A DNA stretch of 9,454 nt from Candidatus Hydrogenedentota bacterium (GTDB lineage: Bacteria; Hydrogenedentota; Hydrogenedentia; Hydrogenedentales; CAITNO01): positions 1-9,454 of the forward strand of contig CAIJOU010000679.1 of NCBI GenBank assembly GCA_903822375.1. Reading direction: 5' to 3'. The position numbers and the translations under genes are program-made. Positions within the stretch are counted from its first letter, which is position 1; each line of letters opens with the position of its first letter. Shown piece after piece: positions 1 to 6,264 of this stretch. The notes under the pieces are model-generated. The model was not told the DNA's origin. It was given only the letters and a program-made list of their open reading frames with translations, and ran no database searches.

Positions 1-177
1 CTCGGCCAGCACCTTCTCCACCAGAAAGCGGGCCGTGGTGTAGTCCATCGCCTCGCCGCGGGCCAGAATGGCCTGCCGGACGGCCTCCTGAATCACGACC
101 GTGCTGACGCTCAAGAGTGCCATGGCGACGAGCGTCTCGACGAAGATGTACCCTCTCCTGCCGATGCGGGCCATCAT
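1..177 (-). CDS. gspI: Minor pseudopilin, GspI-like, N-terminal part (3' end cut by window edge)
   Basis: Only the first 59 codons are visible; the frame runs open to base 1. The product begins with a short basic leader (MMARIGRRG) followed by a prepilin-peptidase site, G9|Y10, and a hydrophobic helix (YIFVETLVAMALLSVSTVVI). The conserved Glu at mature position +5 is E14. This is the class III signal of type II secretion pseudopilins and type IV pilins. Being last after G and H in a gspE-F-G-H order, GspI is the likeliest identity, but a GspJ- or PilV-like protein is not excluded because the globular domain lies outside the window. Tyrosine at +1 is less usual than phenylalanine. The ATG at 177-175 overlaps the TGA of the upstream gene (ATGA), and a second in-frame ATG follows at 174. 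The purine-rich GAGGTGCAGGA just upstream is a good ribosome-binding site, so translation is probably coupled. Confidence 0.72.
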   Translation of the reverse strand, partial: MMARIGRRGYIFVETLVAMALLSVSTVVIQEAVRQAILARGEAMDYTTARFLVEKVLAE

Positions 178-728
178 TCCTGCACCTCTATCTTGCCCAT
201 CGGCCCGAGCACCACAATCTTGTAGTTTCGACCCCTTACATGGTCGTCGCGCACGCTGATGACCGCCTGGTCGGAAGCCCCGTTTGGCAGGCAGGCTATA
301 AAGATGCCCTTTTCACCCCGGTCTTTCCGCGCCTTGATGTGGGTGATGACGAACTGCTCGGGCAGTTGCGTTTCGGCGCCCCAAGTTTCTTCGATCGGCT
401 CGAACTTCTTCTCGCCGTCCACCACTTTAGCCATCCGCATCACCCAGTACGTGCCTTTCTTGGCGTCAACATAGAGCCGAAACTCCCTGGACTCCTTGAC
501 GGACAATTCCTGTATGAAGCGGAGTGTGCCGATGAGGCCGTTTCTGGCACTGCGCATCTGTATGCCGTTCATGGAGCGAACATAGACGGGCACGATGATC
601 GCAGAGATGATCGCGAGCAGCGCGAGCACGACGATCAGTTCCAGAAAGGTAAAACCCGTCCGGACGTGCAGTCCCGTCAAAGGACCGCGATGGACCGGAC
701 GGATCTCCCGTTTTTTCAGTGCAATCAT
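174..728 (-). CDS. gspH: Minor pseudopilin, GspH-like, of a type II secretion system
   Basis: The 184-residue product has a basic 25-residue leader, a prepilin-peptidase site G25|F26 and a hydrophobic N-terminal helix (about 26-48, FTFLELIVVLALLAIISAII) with Glu+5 at E30. The C-terminal half carries a GspH/FimT-like pattern: an F-x-P-N-G-like strand near 144-150 (IACLPNG), a beta strand AVISVRD at 155-161, and a final strand with a G-x-x-G-K-I turn (GPMGKIEVQ, 175-183). Minor pseudopilins cap the periplasmic pseudopilus built from GspG. The leader is long for this family, but no better in-frame start is seen. The ATG lies 33 bp after the gspG stop, directly behind a GC-rich hairpin, and has no convincing Shine-Dalgarno, which suggests low-level translation. 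The 3' end overlaps the next pseudopilin gene by 4 bp. Assignment as GspH rather than a general prepilin-type protein rests on the C-terminal pattern and on order. Confidence 0.82.
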   Translation of the reverse strand: MIALKKREIRPVHRGPLTGLHVRTGFTFLELIVVLALLAIISAIIVPVYVRSMNGIQMRSARNGLIGTLRFIQELSVKESREFRLYVDAKKGTYWVMRMAKVVDGEKKFEPIEETWGAETQLPEQFVITHIKARKDRGEKGIFIACLPNGASDQAVISVRDDHVRGRNYKIVVLGPMGKIEVQE

Positions 729-740
729 GGGCTGCGCCAG

Positions 741-762
741 GCCGCGAGAACAGGGTCGCGGC
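741..762 (-). other. GC-rich hairpin in the gspG-gspH spacer
   Basis: A perfect 7-bp inverted repeat, GCCGCGA at 741-747 and TCGCGGC at 756-762, encloses an 8-base loop. It starts on the last base of the gspG stop codon and fills much of the 33-bp spacer before gspH. No T run follows it on the minus strand, so it does not look like an intrinsic terminator. A 3' stabiliser of the gspG message, or an attenuating structure, are possible roles. Confidence 0.55.
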
Positions 763-1184
763 TATTGGGATTTTGTCGTGCCCGTGCCCCTCTTGGCATT
801 CGGGTCCGCCGTGCTTGAGGTGATGTCGTCGTCGTTTCCCGGCACGCCATCGGGACCGGCGGAGAATATCTTGTAGTCGGCCTTCAACACGTCCGTGGGC
901 GGGGTGTAAATGTAGGGGTTTCCCCACGGGTCAGGGCGCACCTCGCGGACATAGTTGCGCTTGCCGCCGACGAGGTCATTGAGCGACTTTGGATACTCGT
1001 CGTTGTTGTCCAGCGCGTACATGTCCACGGCACTGCTGTAGCTCGATATGTCGCCCTTTGAGGCGCGAATCTGCGTGTCCCTGACACGACCGCTGTAGTT
1101 GAGCGCGACCATTCCGGCCAGAATGCCTATGATCACCGTCACAAGAATGAGTTCGATGAGTGTAAAACCACCATTGGGCTTCAT
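762..1184 (-). CDS. gspG: Major pseudopilin GspG of type II secretion system
   Basis: The 140-residue product matches the usual GspG length and layout. Residues 1-6 (MKPNGG) are the leader and G6|F7 is the prepilin-peptidase site. The hydrophobic helix is FTLIELILVTVIIGILAGMVAL, with Glu+5 at E11. A long amphipathic helix follows, then DNNDEYPKSLNDLV (60-72) and the DPWGNPY signature at 85-91. The loop D103-YKIFSAGPDGVPGNDDDI-121 corresponds to the acidic calcium-binding loop that stabilises GspG. GspG polymerises in the periplasm into the pseudopilus that drives substrate through the outer-membrane secretin. I chose the ATG at 1184 rather than an upstream start at 1253 because it gives a standard short leader and has GGAGAGAG close upstream. 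A polar Ser/Thr/Gly/Lys tail of about 19 residues follows the calcium loop, longer than I expect. The gene sits 72 bp after gspF. Confidence 0.95.
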   Translation of the reverse strand: MKPNGGFTLIELILVTVIIGILAGMVALNYSGRVRDTQIRASKGDISSYSSAVDMYALDNNDEYPKSLNDLVGGKRNYVREVRPDPWGNPYIYTPPTDVLKADYKIFSAGPDGVPGNDDDITSSTADPNAKRGTGTTKSQ

Positions 1185-1219
1185 AAGTCTCTCTCCACAG
1201 TTTTTGCCACTCCGCATCC

Positions 1220-1225
1220 AGTATA
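1220..1225 (-). promoter_or_regulatory. Possible -10 box of an internal promoter before gspG
   Basis: The minus strand reads TATACT here, a 5/6 match to TATAAT, about 36 bp upstream of the gspG ATG and inside the 72-bp gspF-gspG gap. No good -35 hexamer lies at 16-18 bp spacing; a CTGACA is present but 29 bp away. An internal promoter would fit the need for excess major pseudopilin, but support is thin. Confidence 0.25.
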
Positions 1226-1256
1226 ACGCACCGGCGCGCCGCGGCTGGGACACCTG

Positions 1257-2471
1257 TCAGGAACCGACGGTTGAACTCAGATTCAACATGGGCAGCAGCA
1301 TGGCAATCACCAGGAAGCCCACGATCACACCCATTATAACAATAAGCAGCGGCTCGAACAGGGACGTCAGCGCTTTCACCGCGCGGTCCACCTCAAGATC
1401 ATACGCATCGGCGACACGCTTTGCCACGGTGCCGACGCGGCCGCTCTCCTCGCCGACGGCAAACATGCTCATGACCATGGGCGGGAAGAATTTTCCGCGC
1501 CGCATCGTCTCGCTCAGGCTGTCGCCCTCGGTCACGCCAATGTGCATCTGGCTGACCTCGTCACGAATGTGCACGTTCGTCATCGTCTCGGCTGTAATCT
1601 TTATAGACGTCAGAATTGGGACGCCGTTATCCATGAGCGTCCCCAGAGTGCGCGCAAACTTGGCCATTTCGTACTTCAGAATGACCGATTTTACCACGGG
1701 CACCTTGAGCAGGAACCCGTGCACCCGCCGCTGTCCGTCCTCCGTGCGCGCCCACCTCACCAGCAGCGTCCCCAACAGTATCAGCCCCGCGAGCACGGCC
1801 CACCACCAGGCGCCCATGAACTTGCAGATGGCCATGACTATCACGGTGGGCAGGGGCAGTTGCGCGTGAAACTCCTCGAATACCTTGATGAATTTGGGGA
1901 ACACGAAAGAAACCAGAATGAAGATGGCTATGGAACCCACCGTTGTGAGGAAGGCGGGATACACCATGGCGGACAGGGCCTTGCCCCGCAGTTCCTCCTC
2001 CTGCTCGCCGAACGCGCATATGCGCCACAGGACCTCTTCGAGCATGCCGCCGGTTTCGCCGGCCCGGACGAGACTGCAATACATGGCGGGAAACACGACC
2101 GGATGTTTGTCCATCGCCTCGGCCAGACTGCTCCCCTTCTGGACATCGTCGCGGAGCTGGTCGATGATTTTGGCGAGCTTGGGGTTCTCGGTCTGCTCGA
2201 CGAGGGTCCGCAGGGCGCGAGTGATCATCATTCCGGATTCGCACAGATTAGCCAACTGGCGAAAAAAGAGGTTGCGGTCCTTGAGGCGGACGCGCGCCAG
2301 GGCCTCGCGCAACGTGTCTTTCTTCTGTTCCTCCTCCGCCTCCTCGACCCGGATGGGGAAATAGCCCATGTCGCGCAGGCGCGCGATGGCGGAACGCTGG
2401 TTCTCGGCCTCAATAACCCCCTTGGCGACCGCGCCAGGGCCTTTCTTTACCTCATACCGGAACTGGGGCAT
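1257..2471 (-). CDS. gspF: Type II secretion inner-membrane platform protein GspF
   Basis: The 404-residue product has the GspF/PilC architecture: two homologous cytoplasmic four-helix domains separated by membrane segments. The first domain spans about 66-190 (LFFRQLANLCESGMMI, then the turn RAGETGGML at 136-144). The second spans about 268-390 (EMAKFARTLGTLMDNGVPI, then GEESGRV at 340-346). Likely transmembrane helices are about 172-192, 212-238 and 374-396. The N-terminal 45 residues (FRYEVKKGPGAVAKGVIEAEN) are the small beta-rich domain seen in this family. GspF sits in the inner membrane and couples the GspE ATPase to pseudopilus assembly. The length is typical. The ATG at 2471 lies inside the end of gspE (20-bp overlap) and has GGAAG six bases upstream, so the two are probably co-translated. 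The closely related PilC of type IV pili is distinguished here mainly by the pseudopilin genes that follow. Confidence 0.96.
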   Translation of the reverse strand: MPQFRYEVKKGPGAVAKGVIEAENQRSAIARLRDMGYFPIRVEEAEEEQKKDTLREALARVRLKDRNLFFRQLANLCESGMMITRALRTLVEQTENPKLAKIIDQLRDDVQKGSSLAEAMDKHPVVFPAMYCSLVRAGETGGMLEEVLWRICAFGEQEEELRGKALSAMVYPAFLTTVGSIAIFILVSFVFPKFIKVFEEFHAQLPLPTVIVMAICKFMGAWWWAVLAGLILLGTLLVRWARTEDGQRRVHGFLLKVPVVKSVILKYEMAKFARTLGTLMDNGVPILTSIKITAETMTNVHIRDEVSQMHIGVTEGDSLSETMRRGKFFPPMVMSMFAVGEESGRVGTVAKRVADAYDLEVDRAVKALTSLFEPLLIVIMGVIVGFLVIAMLLPMLNLSSTVGS

Positions 2472-4206
2472 GGCCGGCTTCCAGTTCGAAACCTATCACC
2501 TCCGAATCGGCGGTCACCCGAAGCACCTCTTCCAGCGTTGTGTCACCGGAATAGATGCGCTGCCAGCCTGAGGCGCGGAGGGTCTTCATTCCGTTGCGCA
2601 CCGCAACCCGCTTGATCTCCAGCGCGTTTGCGCGCTGCACGGTCATCTCCTTGATCTGGTCCGTGAAAGCCAGTATTTCGTAGGTGGCCAAGCGGCCCCG
2701 ATAGCCCGTGTGCCTGCATTCGTCGCAGCCCGCGCCCATCCGGAAATTGCCGCCCTTCATGTGCTCCGGACCAATGCCAAACTCATGGCGCAAGACGACG
2801 GTGTCGGGTTCGTGCGGCGCGCCGCAATGCGCGCAAATCCGCCGCACCAGGCGCTGGGCGATGGAGGCAATCATGGTGCTGGAAATGAGGAAGGGCTCAA
2901 TGCCCATGTCCACCAGACGGGTCACGGCGCCCGCAGAGTCGTTCGTGTGCAGGGTACTCAGGACCAAGTGGCCGGTGAGACTGGAACGGATGGCCATTTC
3001 GGCCGTCTCGTGGTCGCGGATTTCGCCGACCAGCATGATGTCCGGGTCGTGACGGAGCATGGACCGCAATCCCAGCGCGAAATCGAAACCTATCTTGGGC
3101 TGCACCTGCATCTGTGAAATGCCGGCCAACTGATACTCAATCGGGTCCTCAATGGTGATTATCTTGCGGTCCACCTGGTTCAGCTTGGCCAGCGCGGCGT
3201 ACAGGGTTGTGGTCTTGCCGCTTCCGGTCGGGCCGGTGACCAAGATGATCCCGTGCGGCTTGCTGATAAGCCGGCTGAATATTTCCATATCTTCCGGGAG
3301 GAAGCCCAACTGATCGAGAGTCATGGCCATTGAGGTACGGCTCAGAATACGGATGTTCACCGATTCACCGTGGGGGGTCGGCAGAATGGACACGCGCAAA
3401 TCATAATGGGCGTCGCTGAACGAGGCCAGGATCTTGCCGTCCTGGGGGAGCCGCTTTTCGGCGATGTTCAGGTTGGCCATGATTTTGATGCGTGACACGA
3501 TGGCGGCGTGGAATCCGCGTATCGAGGGCGGGGTCGGCGCCTGGTGGAGTATGCCGTCAATGCGGTAACGAACCCGCAGGCTTTCCTCAAACGGCTCGAT
3601 ATGGATGTCGGTTGTGTCGGACTGTATTGCCTCCAGGATAAGCTCATTCACGAACTTGATGATGGATGCGTCAATACTGTCATCACCCAGATCGGAGCTG
3701 ACCTGCATTCCCTCCAGGTTTACGACCCCCTCCATGCCGTCGGCATTGATGAGGATCTTCTCCATCGTGTCCGCGCCGACGCCATAGAGGTCCCTGGTCA
3801 CCCGGCCAATTTCCTGGGGGGTGGTCACCACCGCCTCAACGCGCCGTTTCAGCACAAGACGTATATCGTCGAGCAACTGGGCGTTGAGCGGTTCGCTGAT
3901 GGCCACCACCAGGACCCCGTTGCGCTCCTGAATCGGAACGAAACCATAGTGCGTGGCAAAACGGGCAGGCACTTTCGCGATGAGTTCAGGGGGGATGTCC
4001 ATCTTGGACGGAAGCACGAAACGCATCTCACAAAAGTCCGCCAGTGCCTGGTAGACCTTCTCCGCCGGGGCGAAGCCCAACTGGGAGATAACGTGGACTA
4101 CAGAAGTACCGCCTTTCGCCGCCTCACTCTTGGCCCGGTCCATACGGGTTTCGTCGAGCAAGCCCTGGCGAATCAAGTACTGTTCAAGACCGCTATATGC
4201 TGGCAC
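2452..4206 (-). CDS. gspE: Type II secretion assembly ATPase GspE
   Basis: The 584-residue hexameric-type ATPase powers pseudopilus assembly from the cytoplasmic face of the inner membrane. An N-terminal MshEN-like domain (about 30-145) precedes the catalytic core. Visible motifs are the Walker A GPTGSGKT (325-332), Asp box ITIEDPIEY (350-358), Walker B DIMLVGEIRD (389-398, catalytic E395), His box HLVLSTLHTNDS (413-424) and the QRLVRRIC segment. A zinc-binding tetracysteine CxxC...CxxC has C458, C461, C494 and C497. All key residues are present. The start codon is GTG at 4206-4204: the codon just before it in frame is a stop, and GGGAG lies 8 bases upstream. The Shine-Dalgarno is one arm of a 7-bp inverted repeat. 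MshEN domains occur in both GspE and PilB and can bind cyclic di-GMP in some proteins; binding here is not shown. The downstream pseudopilins favour GspE over PilB. Confidence 0.97.
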   Translation of the reverse strand: MPAYSGLEQYLIRQGLLDETRMDRAKSEAAKGGTSVVHVISQLGFAPAEKVYQALADFCEMRFVLPSKMDIPPELIAKVPARFATHYGFVPIQERNGVLVVAISEPLNAQLLDDIRLVLKRRVEAVVTTPQEIGRVTRDLYGVGADTMEKILINADGMEGVVNLEGMQVSSDLGDDSIDASIIKFVNELILEAIQSDTTDIHIEPFEESLRVRYRIDGILHQAPTPPSIRGFHAAIVSRIKIMANLNIAEKRLPQDGKILASFSDAHYDLRVSILPTPHGESVNIRILSRTSMAMTLDQLGFLPEDMEIFSRLISKPHGIILVTGPTGSGKTTTLYAALAKLNQVDRKIITIEDPIEYQLAGISQMQVQPKIGFDFALGLRSMLRHDPDIMLVGEIRDHETAEMAIRSSLTGHLVLSTLHTNDSAGAVTRLVDMGIEPFLISSTMIASIAQRLVRRICAHCGAPHEPDTVVLRHEFGIGPEHMKGGNFRMGAGCDECRHTGYRGRLATYEILAFTDQIKEMTVQRANALEIKRVAVRNGMKTLRASGWQRIYSGDTTLEEVLRVTADSEVIGFELEAGHAPVPV

Positions 4207-4212
4207 TCAGGG

Positions 4213-4267
4213 GGCTCCCAATCTTTGCAAGTGGTTTATATATCAATATGTTAACACAGCGGGAGCC
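4213..4267 (-). promoter_or_regulatory. gspE leader with inverted repeat able to pair with the Shine-Dalgarno
   Basis: In the 81-bp gap before gspE, the minus strand reads GGCTCCC (4267-4261) and, 41 bases later, GGGAGCC (4219-4213). The second arm contains the GGGAG ribosome-binding site of gspE, so a read-through transcript could sequester it. Between the arms lies an AT-rich stretch (about 4234-4255) with TATATA and TTAACA but no correctly spaced -35/-10 pair. A small GCCG/CGGC hairpin also overlaps the upstream arm. Confidence 0.4.
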
Positions 4268-4287
4268 GAAGCGGCAAGCACTCAGAA

Positions 4288-5337
4288 TCACTGCGCATCG
4301 ATGACAAGTTTCGCCAAGGCTTCCTGGGCGTGGGCAGCCACGGCCGAATGGCCGCTCGAAGCGGCTTCTTTGTAGAAAAGTCGGGCGCTGCCACTGTCGC
4401 ACAGGTCATCCCTGTATGCATTTCCCAAGGCAAGAGTGACCTGCGCCACGGCCACCGGGTCGCTGCAGCGGTTCCGCACCCGTTCCAACGCCACGACATG
4501 CGAAGGGCCGTCCAACTGTCCTGGCAGTCCCACCAGTGACCTCATTTCGTTCATCGCCAGCGAGGCGGCCAAGGAGTCGGGATAGAGCGCCACAAGCCGT
4601 TCACACTGCTCAAAGCCATTACTCGGATGGTTTCGGATTGCGTCGAGTGCGTACATGGGCGCGTACCCCGCACGTCGCGCCTCATCCAGCAGATTAAAGC
4701 GCTGAATGCTTTCAGGGCTGTTCATGAAAGTATCGGGATGGTTTGTCCGAAGGCGTTCATAAGCCGCATAGGCTTCGGGATAACGCTGAAACTCGGTAAA
4801 TTCCAGATTGGCAAGCAATTGCTGCGCCTCTCCGGCAACCGCGTCTTTAGGATTGGAGGCACGCGCCTGATTCAACACAGTTCGTGCACCGGCAAAATCG
4901 CGCGAGGCCATCATGCTGTTCGCTTTTGAAACAGCCTCCTTGACCGGCGAAGGAGCCAATTGAGGGGCCGTTTGGGCATTCATTGGTGCTGCACTTGGTC
5001 CAAATCCCGGCAGGCCCGGTAGCGAGACGAACAAGACCGCGGCCAACCCGGTGGCCAACGCAGCACCGGAAACCCAGCGCCAAGAAACGCGCGCCCTGTG
5101 TTGCGGCGTTGTTTCGAGCAGGCGCGCATGCAACAGTGGCACCAAATCGCCAGTGAACTCGGGCGCATCCAGCCGCACCGCACGCCGCACGCCTGCGAGC
5201 GCCTCCGCCTCAGCCCGCAATCGCGGGTCTGCGGCGAGGGCGTTGTTCAGCGTCCGCCGTTCCGCGTCATCCAGCGGCTCGTACAGCGAGGCCGCCAGCA
5301 ACGCCTCCACTTTTCTCCGTTTCGTCCAAAGAATCAT
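4288..5337 (-). CDS. Membrane-anchored TPR-like protein, probable anti-sigma factor
   Basis: The 349-residue product has three parts. Residues 1-80 are a helical, charged cytoplasmic domain with a SLYEPLDDAERRTLNNAL...DPRLRAE pattern, like N-terminal domains of anti-sigma factors. A single transmembrane helix lies at about 88-106 (WVSGAALATGLAAVLFVSL). A long exported region, about 125-345, has TPR-like helical repeats, for example SMMASRDFAGARTVLNQARA, YPEAYAAYERLRTNHPD and CERLVALYPDSLAAS. The HxxxCxxC zinc motif of ZAS-type anti-sigma factors is absent. Location is the main argument: the gene directly follows an ECF sigma gene with a TGATG junction (stop 5339-5337, ATG 5337-5335), the usual arrangement of sigma/anti-sigma pairs. 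GAGG lies 9 bases before this ATG; a GTG one codon earlier is possible. The exported TPR part could sense envelope or secretion state. A structural role in secretion is an alternative. Confidence 0.72.
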   Translation of the reverse strand: MILWTKRRKVEALLAASLYEPLDDAERRTLNNALAADPRLRAEAEALAGVRRAVRLDAPEFTGDLVPLLHARLLETTPQHRARVSWRWVSGAALATGLAAVLFVSLPGLPGFGPSAAPMNAQTAPQLAPSPVKEAVSKANSMMASRDFAGARTVLNQARASNPKDAVAGEAQQLLANLEFTEFQRYPEAYAAYERLRTNHPDTFMNSPESIQRFNLLDEARRAGYAPMYALDAIRNHPSNGFEQCERLVALYPDSLAASLAMNEMRSLVGLPGQLDGPSHVVALERVRNRCSDPVAVAQVTLALGNAYRDDLCDSGSARLFYKEAASSGHSAVAAHAQEALAKLVIDAQ

Positions 5338-5969
5338 CACGTTTCGCCTCGATTGTTGCGGCTGTCATCCGGGGCCAGGTCCCCCAGTTCAACGCGCAAC
5401 TTCTTGAGCGCGCGAAAGAGGTGAACCTTGACACTGCCGACAGTACAGCCCAATTCTTCGGCTATTTCTGCCAGGGAAAACTCTTCAAAATGGCGCAGCA
5501 CAAACACGGTCCGCTGCATATTGGACAATTTCACCAATGCGCCCCGCACGCGGGCGTCAATTTCCCGGCCGCGCACGACGCTTTCCGTACTGTCCACCGT
5601 GGGTTCCACCGCCGCGCCCTCGGTCTGACCCACAAAAGCCTCATCCAAAGGCTCCTGCTTCCGCCGGTTTCTTCGGCGCAAATGGTCAATCGACTGATTT
5701 GTCGTCAGGCGAAGCAGCCACGAGAGAAAACTTCCCGTCGGCGCCCATGTGCCTATTTTCTGATAGGCCTTTACCAGTGCGTCCTGCGTGACATCCAGCG
5801 CATCTTCGCGATTGCCGGTCACCCGGTAGGCGGTGGCATACACACGACCCTGATAGCGCCGCACGATTTCCTCGAATGCGGCCACATCACCACGCCCGGC
5901 GGCAATAGCCAACGTGGCGTCGTCTGTTCCGGATCGCTCCAGACCGACTGTGTTCATGTCACTCATCAT
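5337..5969 (-). CDS. ECF-family RNA polymerase sigma factor (RpoE-like)
   Basis: The 210-residue product contains only sigma regions 2 and 4, as expected of group IV (ECF) sigma factors. Region 2 covers about 32-100: FEEIVRRYQGRVYATAYRV, the core-binding DALDVTQDALVKAYQ, and a -10-recognition stretch ending SWLLRLTTNQSIDHLRRR. A charged linker of about 40 residues follows. Region 4 is about 142-192, with the helix-turn-helix FSLAEIAEELGCTVGSVKVHLFRALKKLR contacting the -35 element. It directs core polymerase to a specific regulon. The gene is translationally coupled to the downstream membrane protein, its presumed inhibitor, and precedes the secretion operon. Two adjacent ATG codons lie at 5969 and 5966, both without a strong Shine-Dalgarno. 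A GGAACC motif about 80 bp upstream could be a self-recognised -35. The exact ECF group cannot be assigned from the sequence alone. Confidence 0.95.
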   Translation of the reverse strand: MMSDMNTVGLERSGTDDATLAIAAGRGDVAAFEEIVRRYQGRVYATAYRVTGNREDALDVTQDALVKAYQKIGTWAPTGSFLSWLLRLTTNQSIDHLRRRNRRKQEPLDEAFVGQTEGAAVEPTVDSTESVVRGREIDARVRGALVKLSNMQRTVFVLRHFEEFSLAEIAEELGCTVGSVKVHLFRALKKLRVELGDLAPDDSRNNRGET

Positions 5970-6026
5970 TTCAAACGTTTTCCGCGGACAAAAGGTTTAC
6001 AGCGTTTATTCCCGTCCATTCGGACA

Positions 6027-6054
6027 TAAATATCCTTTGACCCGGACTGGTTCC
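6027..6054 (-). promoter_or_regulatory. Candidate ECF-type promoter of the sigma factor gene
   Basis: The minus strand has GGAACC (6054-6049), the classic ECF -35 core, then 16 bases, then TATTTA (6032-6027), about 58 bp before the sigma ATG. The spacing is right for autoregulation, but the -10 does not match the CGTC or TCTGA types, and no second copy was seen before gspE. A match this short can arise by chance. Confidence 0.28.
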
Positions 6055-6093
6055 CGCATGGGCAGCCGGGTTGACCTTGGAATTGTTCAAGGC

Positions 6094-6138
6094 ATGGACT
6101 CCCTGGAACTTAAGGACCATATGGACAGAATGGACTTC
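6094..6138. repeat. Degenerate 9-bp tandem repeat, five units (xxGGAnnnn)
   Basis: Five consecutive 9-base units start at 6094, 6103, 6112, 6121 and 6130: atggactcc, ctggaactt, aaggaccat, atggacaga, atggacttc. All five share GGA at unit positions 3-5, and four of five have GGAC. The period is exactly 9 bp and it stops at both ends. It lies about 125 bp upstream of the sigma factor start. Confidence 0.6.
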
Positions 6139-6170
6139 ATTTTCGAGGCGATTTGAGTCTTTGCCCGGTT

Positions 6171-6205
6171 ATGGGCCCATCCTCCATGGGATGACAGTGT
6201 ACACT
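6171..6205. repeat. Cluster of short perfect palindromes
   Basis: Within 35 bp there are two perfect 10-bp palindromes, ATGGGCCCAT (6171-6180) and AGTGTACACT (6196-6205). Between them lies CCATGG, framed by CATCC/GGATG arms. The cluster is noncoding and could be a set of regulator sites or a folded RNA; neither is shown. Confidence 0.45.
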
Positions 6206-6234
6206 TTGGAACGGGTTTCTCTAAAGCTTGCGTT

Positions 6235-6254
6235 CGCTGCGGGGATTCGCAGCG
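6235..6254. terminator. GC hairpin after the glycosyltransferase gene, possible terminator
   Basis: CGCTGCG (6235-6241) and CGCAGCG (6248-6254) form a 7-bp stem with a 6-base loop, 10 bp beyond the glycosyltransferase stop. On the minus strand no U tract follows; instead the plus strand has TGTTTT after it. It is therefore a weak intrinsic terminator for the minus-strand cluster and looks better for transcripts coming the other way. Confidence 0.35.
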
Positions 6255-6264
6255 TGTTTTACCT

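Larger units (their letters stand above)
5970..6264. other. 295-bp intergenic spacer with repeats and palindromes
   Basis: No convincing gene is present between the glycosyltransferase stop and the sigma factor start. The spacer contains, from high to low coordinates, a GC hairpin (6235-6254), a palindrome cluster (6171-6205), a 9-bp-period GGAC-rich repeat (6094-6138) and a candidate ECF-type promoter (6027-6054). It separates the carbohydrate gene cluster from the secretion cluster. Confidence 0.7.

Noticed and set aside
117..818. A 233-codon open frame on the plus strand
   Set aside because: It is antisense to the gspG, gspH and gspI genes, which carry clear prepilin signals; its product is low in hydrophobic core pattern and has no recognisable motif. 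Long antisense frames are expected in GC-rich DNA.
1232..1241. Perfect 10-bp palindrome CGGCGCGCCG in the gspF-gspG gap
   Set aside because: An all-GC palindrome of this length is not remarkable in GC-rich DNA, and nothing else around it suggests a regulator site.
1542..2615. A 357-codon open frame on the plus strand
   Set aside because: It lies opposite gspF and the end of gspE, whose products show full family motifs. The antisense product is rich in His, Gln and Gly with no domain pattern.
3508..4254. A 248-codon open frame on the plus strand
   Set aside because: It is antisense to the N-terminal half of gspE and has no motif or plausible ribosome-binding context.
5914..6156. Plus-strand 80-codon frame that would encode the 9-bp repeat as a 3-residue periodic peptide (MDSLELKDHMDRMDF)
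   Set aside because: It begins antisense inside the sigma gene, and the periodicity follows from the DNA repeat; no independent sign of coding was seen.
6235..6254. Hairpin as a strong intrinsic terminator of the minus-strand cluster
   Set aside because: No U tract follows on the minus strand; only the opposite direction has TGTTTT. It is kept as a weak candidate only.
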